Shown one piece after another: positions 9,201 through 17,394 of a stretch of 64,000 bases of DNA. How positions within the stretch are numbered: position 1 is the first letter of the stretch; every line of letters begins with the position of its first letter. Source of the stretch: Rhodococcus sp. KRD197 (GTDB taxonomy: Bacteria; Actinomycetota; Actinomycetes; Mycobacteriales; Mycobacteriaceae); NCBI RefSeq assembly GCF_017168235.1, contig NZ_JABFAO010000009.1:124001-188000 (forward strand), written 5' to 3'. A model generated the notes under the pieces. It saw only the letters and a list, made by a program, of their open reading frames with translations. It was not told the origin of the DNA and searched no databases. Both the position numbers and the translations under genes were made by a program.

Positions 9201-11161
9201 TCGACGAGGCCAGCCAGGCCGAGATCACCAGTATGTTCCTGATGTGGCTGGCTCCGCGCGTCATCGTCGTCGGCGACGACAAGCAGTGCGCCCCGGCGTC
9301 GATCCAGAACTACACCCTCGAATCCGTCATCGAGCGGCTCGACTACTTCCTCCCGGACGTGCCTGTCACGACCCGGATGACGCTGACCCCGAGGTCGAGC
9401 CTGTTCTCGATGCTGCGCACGCGATTCGGCGACGCAGTGCGACTACGCGAGCACTACCGGTCCATGCCGGAGATCATCCAGTGGTCGTCTACGCAGTTCT
9501 ACGGTGAGCAGCCGCTGGTGCCTGTCCGGCAGTTCGGCGCGGATCGGCTTGCACCGCTGCGCAGTACGTTCGTCGAGGATGCGAGCACAACTGGTTCGAG
9601 CACACGACTGAGCAACGCAGCCGAGGCGAACGCCCTCGTCGACCAGCTCGCGCTCTGCCTCGCCGAACCCGACTACGAGGACAAGACCTTCGGCGTCGTC
9701 GTCCTCCAGGGCGCAGCGCAAGCGGATCTGATCCGGTCGTTGATCTTCGAGCGCGTCCCGTCCGAGCAGGTCGACGAGCGACGCATCCGCGTCGGAACTC
9801 CGCCGGATTTCCAAGGCGACGAACGTGACGTGATGTTCCTGTCGATGGTCATCGCACCCGGCTCGTCGTCGAAGGCGCTGACGACGGACATGTTCAAACG
9901 ACGCTTCAACGTCGCCGCCACTCGTACGCGGGATCAGCTGTGGCTGTTTCACTCCGTCACGGCCGACAGCCTGGCGACCACCGATCTACGACGGTCACTG
10001 TTGTCCTACGTCGAAGCTGCGCCGACGGTTCCGGTCCCCGCGATGCCCGACGCCGTCTCGCCGGATGCACCGCATCCGGACTTCGGTTCGCTGTTCGAGC
10101 AGCAGGTCTTCCTGGCGCTGCGTGAGCGCGGCTACCACGTCAACCCACGCGTCGATGTCAACGAGATGACCATCGACCTGGTGGTCACTGGCGCCGCTGT
10201 CCGGGTTGCGATCGAATGCGACGACGACGGTGCAATCGACGCCGACGAGCTGCTGAGTCGGATGGAGCGCGAGTTCGAACTGCGACGCTGTGGCTGGCTG
10301 TTCCATCGGTTGCGGGCGTCCGACTTCGCCCTCGACCGTGAACGAGCACTCGACACCATCACCGAACTCCTCGACTCGGTCGGCATCCTGCCCGACGAGG
10401 TCGCCGTGGTGGTCGAGGGATCGGAAACGTCGACGTGGACTCCGATTGCGTTGGTGCGTGATCGCGACGACGCCGAACCCGATGAAGAAGCAGTCGAGCT
10501 CGTCACCGTCGAAGCGCCCGCGCCGTCCCGGACGGTCGAGGTGGATCTCGCGCCGTTGCCAGAGGTCATCGAGACCGTCGACGAGCCCGATGAGACCAGC
10601 GACGTCGACGACGCGGCAGTGGACGAGTTCGACGACACCGACATGTCCGAACCGACGCTGGTTCGGACGATGCCGCGTGAGGATCTCATTGCGGCCATTC
10701 GGTATTCGCAGAAGCGCAACAAGTTCTCCGTCGCTCAGACGGTGGAGGACTGTGAGGTCACGCCTGAAGCCGTGCAGGAGGCGTTGGCGGAGATCAAGTC
10801 TCGCGACGACGCACTGAGAGCGTCGAAGAGAAGACCACCTGCTCCGACGCCGGATGCTGTGCCGCGTCGCCATCGGCCGCCTGGTGTCGTGACCGAGTCG
10901 GTCGTGGTGTCCGGAAGTCGTTCACTGCAAGCCGAATTGGATGCCTTGCCGGTCGCATCGTGGGCGGGAGCGCGCGAGATTGCGATCGCTGCGGCACGTC
11001 CGAATGCGCCGTTGACGGTGGAGCGGTGTCAGCGGGTGACGGGGTTGTCGCGGACGAAGGCGGATGAACTGCTGTGGGATCTGGTCGCGCTCAAGAAGTT
11101 GACCAGACGTCAACGTGAGGGTGTCGAGGAATGGGTTCGGCCGCACGGGTTGACGCTATGA
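6227..11161 (+). CDS. Giant SF1 (UPF1-like) helicase with Vsr-like nuclease domain
   Basis: A 1644-residue protein. Residues 1-340 have no motif I know. The SF1 helicase core starts with Walker A GPPGTGKTHTIANL near 352, followed by a long helical insert (about 450-960). Motif II is VIVDEASQAE near 988, with VVGDDKQCAP after it. Later motifs are PDFQGDERDVMFLS near 1195 and RRFNVAATRTRDQLWLF near 1225. A Vsr/DUF559-like PD-(D/E)XK segment follows (FEQQVFLALRERGYHV, then IDLVV and VAIECDD; about 1285-1330). An acidic linker and helical tail end the protein. A GAGGG ribosome site precedes ATG 6227. The stop overlaps the next start (ATGA), so two helicases are made together, probably as a DNA-processing defence pair. 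Confidence 0.8.
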   Translation: MSVVDDGELRGRVRRLLEFLRETVGAQSKPIRQYGTDARVEWLFDDARPLDVNTDVAPGDVAVRIQRTSIEQPPGLSEDLEQWVDETTTPPTVKTGAPSEAEEWLQTWINWSLDDRERRPFAELFRSVDLMLHDLGTQPESLELVIASGYLDAKVGGQQIATHLITQQASISREDSTGDLLVTVAPASTPRLEDVQVLLDLDGFDRTGSKSLHRSLSELVSSSLSADIPRLLGQWATSALKQPLTVIADHDRPVSSAADTLRMSPALVLRKRGAYALVSYYDAMLAALDAGEPVPVGLSHLVEGHDDNTRRDWLESHISDAPSAEPLFPLAANRAQAGIYNRVMNDTGVVVEGPPGTGKTHTIANLMSALMAQGQRILVTSEKAQALRVLKDKLPTELQDLCVSVTDMARGGSAELDESVSTIASRKAAFDATESARKIKSLAAKRTSTKEQRHQLKEQMLTARASEADIHSPSPTYSGTLATIIDKLDSQQPELGWIPGPLHTEQPPFDDAAFASLISGDAQTPGLPPVEEIRSLCARARAHGSSSMLPNVDDIDPAQLHYILPSAHALIDRARAIESFGANYRALADGLLSGALGPLWSRAQTVSAMLSVAVSADEAVGSHQVTTQVSSRQALNAFDALARLYESGPFDTMRWVRTPHEHGAVDQLDARASVDGSDATQATELRLVAEHIRSLVAVDDAANLLQGIGIELPTGADASREQRVNTLHIVWNQVLAAGSIATARDELVAALGAVVPSVPATTTLDEALALAEDITGLTDRTDADTARAELSDLADRLSAARPNSDYLAATLRAADADAYERLASEDQPGAQLCTELLDALAEHAPSLARALTEDTTTDWSALAPSFSKAWTWRWTKQWAESHQQPDQHGNLDADIDALDEEISSLTAQLAAEQAWQECLQRMTSREVTALRAYQENMSNAGLGTSSLAQRYRVAARAAMQDAQTVVPAWVMPIAQVLSSIPPQQNAFDVVIVDEASQAEITSMFLMWLAPRVIVVGDDKQCAPASIQNYTLESVIERLDYFLPDVPVTTRMTLTPRSSLFSMLRTRFGDAVRLREHYRSMPEIIQWSSTQFYGEQPLVPVRQFGADRLAPLRSTFVEDASTTGSSTRLSNAAEANALVDQLALCLAEPDYEDKTFGVVVLQGAAQADLIRSLIFERVPSEQVDERRIRVGTPPDFQGDERDVMFLSMVIAPGSSSKALTTDMFKRRFNVAATRTRDQLWLFHSVTADSLATTDLRRSLLSYVEAAPTVPVPAMPDAVSPDAPHPDFGSLFEQQVFLALRERGYHVNPRVDVNEMTIDLVVTGAAVRVAIECDDDGAIDADELLSRMEREFELRRCGWLFHRLRASDFALDRERALDTITELLDSVGILPDEVAVVVEGSETSTWTPIALVRDRDDAEPDEEAVELVTVEAPAPSRTVEVDLAPLPEVIETVDEPDETSDVDDAAVDEFDDTDMSEPTLVRTMPREDLIAAIRYSQKRNKFSVAQTVEDCEVTPEAVQEALAEIKSRDDALRASKRRPPAPTPDAVPRRHRPPGVVTESVVVSGSRSLQAELDALPVASWAGAREIAIAAARPNAPLTVERCQRVTGLSRTKADELLWDLVALKKLTRRQREGVEEWVRPHGLTL

Positions 11162-12954
11162 CGCAGGTTGCAAGCCGGTCCGAGGGGTTGCGGGACTGGC
11201 AGAAGGAAGCGTTCGATGCGTGGGTGTCGTCCGGCTATCGCGCGATCGTCGAGGCCGTCACTGGTACCGGGAAGACGCATGTGGGGTTGGCGGCGACGCT
11301 GGACTCGGTCAGTCGTGGTCGTCAGGTGTTGGTGGTGGTGCCGAGTATCGATCTGCTCGAGCAGTGGTACACGGCGATGGTGAAGGCGCTGCCGAGCGTG
11401 CGGATCGGGCGCCGAGGGAACGGGCACAACGACACGTTCCGGCTGTACGACGTGTTGATCACGACGATTCAGTCGGCGATCCGGCCAGGTGCGCCGATGC
11501 CGCGCACAGGTGCGCTGCTGGTTGCGGACGAGGTGCATCGCTATGGTGCGGGTTCGTTTGCGAAGGTGCTGATCAACCGGTTCGAGGAGCGTCTCGGGCT
11601 GACGGCGACGTTGGAGCGTCAGGACGACGGTGTCGACACGCATCTGATGCCGTACTTCGAGAACCTGGTCAAGGGCTGCGACGCGGCGCGGGGGAGACGG
11701 GACGGGATCCTCGCGCAGGTGCGGGTGATGACGGTGGCGGTGCCGTTCTCCGCGGACGAGGCAGCGAAGTTCCAGGATCTGGACGAGAAGGCGAAGTCGC
11801 TCCGCAACACGTTGATCTACGGCTATGGCTGTGCTGCCGAGCCGTTCGGTGAGTTCATGAAGAACGCCGTGGATCTGAGCAAGGAGCGGCACCTGCCGGC
11901 GAGTCGGGTGGCGAGTAGGTATCTGTCTGCGTTCAGTAAGCGGCGGGCATTGTTGGCGGACTGTGAGGGCAAGTTGCAGGCGCTCGCGGCGATCACTCCG
12001 GGCTTGGCGAAGTCGAAGCGGTCGATCGTGTTCTCGGAGACGAAGGAGTCCGCGGCGAAGGGCGCGGAGGTGCTCAAGGCCGGTGGAGTGGCGGCGCATC
12101 AATATTCGAGTCATTTGGATCGGGTGGGGCGGACGCGAATTCTGAAACAGTTCCGTAGTGGTGAGCTGTCGAGTTTGGTGGCGCCGCGGGTGCTGGACGA
12201 GGGTATCGATGTGCCGGCGGTGGATGTCGGTGTGATCATCGCGAGCAGTTCCTCGAAGCGGCAGATGATTCAGCGGATGGGCCGGATTCTGAGGCTCAAG
12301 CCCGATGGTCGGCCTGCGGCGTTCGTGATCATGTATGTGGCGGGGACGAACGAGGATCCGTCTCTGGGTGCGCATGAGGCGTTTCTGGATGAGTTGACGG
12401 CTGTGGCCGAGGAGGTCGTGGACGTCGAGCTCGCTGATGCGGGTGCGGTGTTGGCGAGTTGGTTGGATCAGTCGGCGCCGATTCTGCCGAAGCCGCCGGT
12501 GGACCCGATGCCGATCGAGCCGATCGTGATTCCGCAGTCGTCGATGGTGCCGACGACGGTGTCTGCAGCGCGGACTCGGACCGTGAAGGAGATTCTGTCG
12601 GAGGCGCAGTACGGGACGCCTGATCAGCTCGACGGGATCCTGCGGTGTATGGCTGCGATCGATGTTCGGGAGGCGTCGGTGTTGATCCGGCGGTACGGCA
12701 TCGACGGTGCGAAGCCTCGGACGGTGTCCCAGGTGGCGGCGGAGATGAACCTCAAGCGGATGCTCATTGAGAGCCTGGAGAAGCGGGGGTTGAAGTCGTT
12801 GGAGAGGGAAGCTGGTCGGGCGCTGACCATGCTGAGGTGGCGTCTCAAGGCGCAAGTGCGGCCAGGTTCAGTTCGGTTCGAGTCATCGTGTCAGAGTGTT
12901 GCGGAAGTTTCCACTAGCCAGCGAACGCTGCCGTCCAGCCCCAGGGGACGGTAA
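11158..12954 (+). CDS. SF2 DEAD/DEAH-type helicase (XPB/Ssl2-like)
   Basis: A 598-residue SF2 helicase. Walker A TGTGKTH lies near residue 36, motif II VADEVHRYGA near 123, motif III LTATLER, and motif VI QRMGRILRLKP near 372. The strand order (DWQKEAFDAW, then VVVPSIDLLEQW) matches the XPB/UvrB-like branch that tracks on double-stranded DNA. The C-terminal 180 residues are helical and unassigned. The ATG at 11158 overlaps the stop of the giant helicase. It ends 17 bases from the convergent hsdR gene, with a small hairpin between them. It probably works with the upstream helicase-nuclease. Confidence 0.8.
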   Translation: MTQVASRSEGLRDWQKEAFDAWVSSGYRAIVEAVTGTGKTHVGLAATLDSVSRGRQVLVVVPSIDLLEQWYTAMVKALPSVRIGRRGNGHNDTFRLYDVLITTIQSAIRPGAPMPRTGALLVADEVHRYGAGSFAKVLINRFEERLGLTATLERQDDGVDTHLMPYFENLVKGCDAARGRRDGILAQVRVMTVAVPFSADEAAKFQDLDEKAKSLRNTLIYGYGCAAEPFGEFMKNAVDLSKERHLPASRVASRYLSAFSKRRALLADCEGKLQALAAITPGLAKSKRSIVFSETKESAAKGAEVLKAGGVAAHQYSSHLDRVGRTRILKQFRSGELSSLVAPRVLDEGIDVPAVDVGVIIASSSSKRQMIQRMGRILRLKPDGRPAAFVIMYVAGTNEDPSLGAHEAFLDELTAVAEEVVDVELADAGAVLASWLDQSAPILPKPPVDPMPIEPIVIPQSSMVPTTVSAARTRTVKEILSEAQYGTPDQLDGILRCMAAIDVREASVLIRRYGIDGAKPRTVSQVAAEMNLKRMLIESLEKRGLKSLEREAGRALTMLRWRLKAQVRPGSVRFESSCQSVAEVSTSQRTLPSSPRGR

Positions 12955-12972
12955 TGCCTACACCGTCATTTT
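12947..12972. terminator. Short hairpin between convergent genes
   Basis: GACGGT (12947-12952) pairs with ACCGTC (12962-12967) around a 9-base loop and is followed by ATTTT. It overlaps the helicase stop and touches the hsdR stop, where a bidirectional terminator is expected. The stem is only 6 bp, so the call is weak. Confidence 0.4.
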
Positions 12973-15900
12973 AAGCGCTGTGAAGAGCCCGGTAGACCGA
13001 CGGCAGAAGCTCGCCCAAAATCTTTTGCGCAACGTCCTTGTTGTTGAGAATTTGGGTTGAGAGGTCGGTCGACGAAGCCATCGCACCCAACACTGCGTCG
13101 ACAAACACGATGTCGATGTCCGGACTTGCAGAGAATTGAGCCAGACTGTTGTTCTTGGCCTGTTGCTGCAAGATCTCGGATTCTTCGAGGCGGTCTCGAA
13201 GATGGGTTACAACACTGCGGACACTCGAATCCGGGTGGTCGCCGGAGAAGAGGTCGTTGATTTTCGCGATGACCTCCTCAAGTGCCACCATCTCCGGGTT
13301 TTTGACGCTGCCGGTGCCGGCATCCTTGGCTGGCTCCAGCTGCACTCCGGAAGTGAGCTTTCCGCGCTGCTGCGCCTGCTGATGATGGCCGAGGTGGTCG
13401 ATGGTCACCGATGACAGGTCAATCGGGTTCTGTCTCTCGCCGCCAGTCAATTGCGGCACCAGGAGTTTTAAGTAAATGGCCAACTTTTCGAGCCATGGAC
13501 TCTCGTAATCGAACAGCTGCGACATGAACTCGTACTGGCGAACATACGTGCCGGCGTCTTTGCGGAACATCGCCAACTCGTCGGCTGCCACCGCATCCGA
13601 GTTGTTGACCGCCGCAGCCATCCGAACGGCGTAACGTTCCGCGGCCGCTGCGATCCACTTCTCGAGCGCGCTGTTGCCCTTCTTCGCGAGATAGTCGACA
13701 ACAAGTCCGTCGACCTCCGAGGCCTCGTAAATGCCTGCCGCGGCGAGTTTGCGTTCGGTGTCGTGGACGATGTTCGGATCGGTGACATCGGCGAGGGTCG
13801 TGACCTCGTAATATGGCGAGAACGCGTCGACGATCTCGGTGACCTCGTTCGCGAAATCCAACACGAACGTCTGGTCCTTCAGTGGCGCGAACGTGCGGTT
13901 CAGGCGCGAAAGGGTCTGTACAGCCTGCACTCCGCCAAGCTTTTTGTCGACGTACATCGCAACCAACTTGGGCTGGTCGAATCCGGTCTGAAACTTGTTG
14001 GCCACCAGCATGACCTGAAACTCGTCGGTGGCGAACGCATCGCGCAGTTCCCGGCCCTTCAGACCTGGGTTCATGTTTGTCTCGGTGAACAGCTCGTCGG
14101 TACCGGCTTCGGTGTCTTTGACCTCACCGGAGAACGCGACGAGCGCAGCGACATCGGTGTAGCCGTGATCGGCAACGTACTTGTCGAACGCGAGCTTGTA
14201 GCGGACCGCGGCCTTGCGAGAGCTTGTGACGACCATCGCCTTGCCTTGACCGTCGAGTCGCCAGGCGACGTTCTCCCGGAAGTGCTCGACAATGATCTGT
14301 ACTTTTTGCGAGATGTTAGTCGGGTGCAGCTTGACCCAGTTCATCACCGACTTCACCGCCGCTGATCGATCCACCAGATCCGCATCCGAACCCGATGTGG
14401 TGACAGCGACAGTGCCGTCTTTGGTGTCGTCGGTAGCGAACGTTTTCCCGTTGTGGGACAATCGGAACGCGGTCTTGTAGGGGGTGTAGTTACGCAGCAC
14501 ATCGAGGATGAAACCCTCGTCGATTGCCTGCTGCATCGAATAAAGATGGAACGCCCGGTGTATGCCGTCCGCGCCCTTCCAGCCGAAGGATTCCAGGGTC
14601 GTTCGCTTTGGTGTGGCAGTGAACGCGAAAAATGAGACGTTCTTTGTGTCGGCTCGAGCTCTGGTCTCTGCTCGAAGGATGTCCTCCGAGGCAACTGGAG
14701 CTCCGTCTTCGACTTCTGCCAGTTCCTTCTTCGAGAGCACCGCTTTGAGCTTGTTCGATGCGCCGCCGGTCTGTGAGGAATGCGCTTCGTCAGCGATGAT
14801 CGCGAAGCTCTTTTTCTGCAGCTCCTCCTTGTTCGCGATCACATCCATTGCGAAAGGGAAAGTCTGGATGGTCACGATGATGATGTGTGTCTCGGACAGC
14901 AGCGCGTCCGCGAGTTCGCTGGACTTGGATCCGGACAGGCCATCAATGTGCGCGACCACGCCGGTGGTGCGGTTGATCTGGTGGATGGCCTCCTGCAACT
15001 GGGTATCGAGGACGGTCCGGTCCGTGACGACGATGACCGATGAGAACACCTTGCCGTCAGCGTCGTTGTAGAGGCTGGCGAGGCGCTGCGCGAGCCACGA
15101 AATGGAGTTGGTCTTTCCAGATCCGGCGGAATGCTGGACCAGGTATTTATGGCCCGGTCCTTCGGTGCGGGCGGCATTGACGAGTTTCGTGACTACTTCC
15201 CACTGGTGGAATCGCGGGAAGAGCAACGTCTCTTTACGGGTCTTCTTCCCGGTGTCGGGGTCACGACGGTCGGTCACTTCAAGGTGCAGGAAGCGGTCGA
15301 TGATCTCAAGCCAGGTGTCGCGCTGCAGGATTGTCTCCCACAGGTACGAGGCCGCCGACCCGTCCGGGTTGGGCGGGTTGCCGGCGTGGTGGTTGTTGCC
15401 ACGGTTGAACGGCAGGAACATTGTGGCGTCCCCGGCGAGCCGGGTGGTCATATGCACTTCTTTGTTCGAGACCGCGAAATGCACAAGCGCACCCTTGGCG
15501 AACGCAAGCAGAGGCTCACCCTTGGGTAATCTATCCTTCTTGTACTGCTCGACCGCATGTGCGACGGACTGCACGAAGTCGGTCTTAAGTTCCGCTGTGG
15601 CGACCGGGATTCCGTTGACGAAGAACACCAGGTCGATGGCCTTCTTGGTGTTAGCCGTCGAGTAGTGCACCTGCCGCATCACTCGCAACCGTACGGCCTG
15701 GTACTTCTCGGCCGTGGTCGCGTTCAAGCCGGAGTTCGGCTTGAACTGGCACATCGCGAACGATGCGTTGAAGTCCTTGAACCCGCGTCTCAGCACAGCG
15801 AGGGTACCGCCGTCGGCCTTCAGGTCCGCGGTGAGTGCCTTTGCAAGACGCTGCGGCAGCGCTGCCTTTGCTTTTTCCTGCTCCGAGACTATGGCGTCGG

Positions 15901-16078
15901 GCTTGACGCGTTTCGCGTACTCGGTCGGCTGAGTCTCCTCTAGCCACATGAACACGTCCTCCGGGTACAACGCGAGCTCGCGGTCGTAGCCGGTGTCGTC
16001 CGGTGAGTACAGCCATCCCTGCGCGGCGAGATGCTGACAGATCTCGTCCTCAAGGACGGATTCGTGATGCTGCGGCAT
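12971..16078 (-). CDS. hsdR: Type I restriction endonuclease subunit R
   Basis: A 1035-residue HsdR. The N-terminal PD-(D/E)XK nuclease domain shows IDLVFFVNGIPVATAELKTD (about residues 150-170, with Asp, Glu and Lys in place). The SF2 motor follows, with Walker A SAGSGKTNSISWLA and motif II AIIADEAHSSQTGG. A C-terminal helical region carries the usual family tail. It is the ATP-driven translocase and cutter of a type I restriction-modification complex. I used ATG 16078; TTG 16084, overlapping the hsdS stop, shares the same AAGGAG site and is possible. It is the last gene of the minus-strand operon hsdM-hsdS-hsdR and looks intact. Confidence 0.92.
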   Translation of the reverse strand: MPQHHESVLEDEICQHLAAQGWLYSPDDTGYDRELALYPEDVFMWLEETQPTEYAKRVKPDAIVSEQEKAKAALPQRLAKALTADLKADGGTLAVLRRGFKDFNASFAMCQFKPNSGLNATTAEKYQAVRLRVMRQVHYSTANTKKAIDLVFFVNGIPVATAELKTDFVQSVAHAVEQYKKDRLPKGEPLLAFAKGALVHFAVSNKEVHMTTRLAGDATMFLPFNRGNNHHAGNPPNPDGSAASYLWETILQRDTWLEIIDRFLHLEVTDRRDPDTGKKTRKETLLFPRFHQWEVVTKLVNAARTEGPGHKYLVQHSAGSGKTNSISWLAQRLASLYNDADGKVFSSVIVVTDRTVLDTQLQEAIHQINRTTGVVAHIDGLSGSKSSELADALLSETHIIIVTIQTFPFAMDVIANKEELQKKSFAIIADEAHSSQTGGASNKLKAVLSKKELAEVEDGAPVASEDILRAETRARADTKNVSFFAFTATPKRTTLESFGWKGADGIHRAFHLYSMQQAIDEGFILDVLRNYTPYKTAFRLSHNGKTFATDDTKDGTVAVTTSGSDADLVDRSAAVKSVMNWVKLHPTNISQKVQIIVEHFRENVAWRLDGQGKAMVVTSSRKAAVRYKLAFDKYVADHGYTDVAALVAFSGEVKDTEAGTDELFTETNMNPGLKGRELRDAFATDEFQVMLVANKFQTGFDQPKLVAMYVDKKLGGVQAVQTLSRLNRTFAPLKDQTFVLDFANEVTEIVDAFSPYYEVTTLADVTDPNIVHDTERKLAAAGIYEASEVDGLVVDYLAKKGNSALEKWIAAAAERYAVRMAAAVNNSDAVAADELAMFRKDAGTYVRQYEFMSQLFDYESPWLEKLAIYLKLLVPQLTGGERQNPIDLSSVTIDHLGHHQQAQQRGKLTSGVQLEPAKDAGTGSVKNPEMVALEEVIAKINDLFSGDHPDSSVRSVVTHLRDRLEESEILQQQAKNNSLAQFSASPDIDIVFVDAVLGAMASSTDLSTQILNNKDVAQKILGELLPSVYRALHSA

Positions 16079-16080
16079 AA

Positions 16081-17394
16081 TCAACCAACTCCTTGTACGT
16101 TAATTCGCCCCGTCACCGCGTCGGTAATCAGCGCGGAGCGGTACTCGCGCAAGGTGTCAATCATCTCGGTCGACTTCCAGATTAGATCGTCAACCTGCGC
16201 GCACCGAGCATCGAGAAACGCAACTATTGCCGCCTGCTCATCGACCGAGGGGTGAGGCCACTCCAATGCCTCGACCTTTTCCGCGGTGAAGTGCGAGATC
16301 GTGGCCTTCCCACACAGAATTGATACGTGACCTGACAGGGTGGCGGCTTCGATCAGATAGGCGAGGAACCTGGGGCTATCGCCGTACAGCGCTCGGACAC
16401 GGTTCAAGGACTTCTGGAAGCCCCAGTTGGGAAGGTCCCGATCGAGCACCACGCAACGTCCGATCGCGCCACCTTCAACAACCAAGATGTCGCCCTTTCG
16501 AAGAGTCAGAGAGCTTACTTCTGCTGGTGCGAACCAGCAGAGCATGGGGTCGTCGAGGTTCAATCCAGCCGCCGTCAAACTTCCGGCCTTGAGGTGCGGC
16601 AATTGGAGGTCATCGGCACCTTGCACCTCGCCCTGATACATCTTCCCTAAGGTCACGGAGAATCCGTGCTTGATCTTAGCCACCGACCAATGAGCCGGAA
16701 CGTCACCGACCCAAGGAGCCCTTGAGTCCTTCATCTCGATGTTCGGGTCGAGACCCTTCGTAACCGCCTGGGTGATCGTTGCGGCACGGTCCTCGCGCAA
16801 GGTGGTGATGAGTTGCATCTGCTTGGCGATCAACGCATCGATCTTATCCGTTTCGCGGTCGATGAAGTCCACGATCTTCCGCTGTTCTTCCAGAGGCGGG
16901 AACCAAATCGGTGCAGCACCTAGTGATTCGTGATTCACCTTCGGCATCGCGACGCGCATTGACGAGTCAATGGCATAATCCGTGAACGGCCTCGACAAGA
17001 GAACACGGAGCGCGAAATCACTTTCTAGGACAGTCGGATTCGGCGAAAGTCCGTACATGTCAGCGCTGCACAGACAGTCGGTCGGCGCTGTGATGGCTTT
17101 CGCGAGGTTTGGGCGAATCTTGGAATAGATCAGTTGGCCTTGCGTGACGAGATACTTTCCACTGTCCGCGCCCTGGTCTTCTGCGCTTTCAAGCGCAGTA
17201 AGCTTCCCGGTTTCCGGCTCGATGTGGTTCGGTGCGATCAGCGGCATGGATCGGAAGGGCTCTATCCGCGGATCTACTTGACCACCGTTGATCCGGATGT
17301 GTCGGGAAAACCTACTGACGGTCCAATGCACGGGTACTGAGCCGAGATACCCCACACCCGATCGGCGGTAGTCCGCATACGTCGGCCAGTTCAC
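16081..17394 (-). CDS. hsdS: Type I restriction-modification specificity subunit S
   Basis: A 437-residue HsdS with the classic internal duplication. Two target-recognition domains are each followed by a conserved helix: FPPLEEQRKIVDFIDRET near 175, and HPSVDEQAAIVAFLDARC near 390. Each starts with a segment of the type VGDVPAHWSVAKIKHGF. It sets the bipartite DNA sequence recognised by the complex. The start overlaps the hsdM stop (ATGA), and the stop lies 2 bases before the chosen hsdR start. Both halves are present, so specificity should be intact. The target sequence cannot be read from the protein. Confidence 0.9.
   Translation of the reverse strand: MNWPTYADYRRSGVGYLGSVPVHWTVSRFSRHIRINGGQVDPRIEPFRSMPLIAPNHIEPETGKLTALESAEDQGADSGKYLVTQGQLIYSKIRPNLAKAITAPTDCLCSADMYGLSPNPTVLESDFALRVLLSRPFTDYAIDSSMRVAMPKVNHESLGAAPIWFPPLEEQRKIVDFIDRETDKIDALIAKQMQLITTLREDRAATITQAVTKGLDPNIEMKDSRAPWVGDVPAHWSVAKIKHGFSVTLGKMYQGEVQGADDLQLPHLKAGSLTAAGLNLDDPMLCWFAPAEVSSLTLRKGDILVVEGGAIGRCVVLDRDLPNWGFQKSLNRVRALYGDSPRFLAYLIEAATLSGHVSILCGKATISHFTAEKVEALEWPHPSVDEQAAIVAFLDARCAQVDDLIWKSTEMIDTLREYRSALITDAVTGRINVQGVG

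Noticed and set aside
11110-12855. 581-codon minus-strand open frame
   Set aside because: It is antisense to the SF2 helicase, is extremely rich in Arg/His/Pro and has no domain; it is a by-product of high GC.
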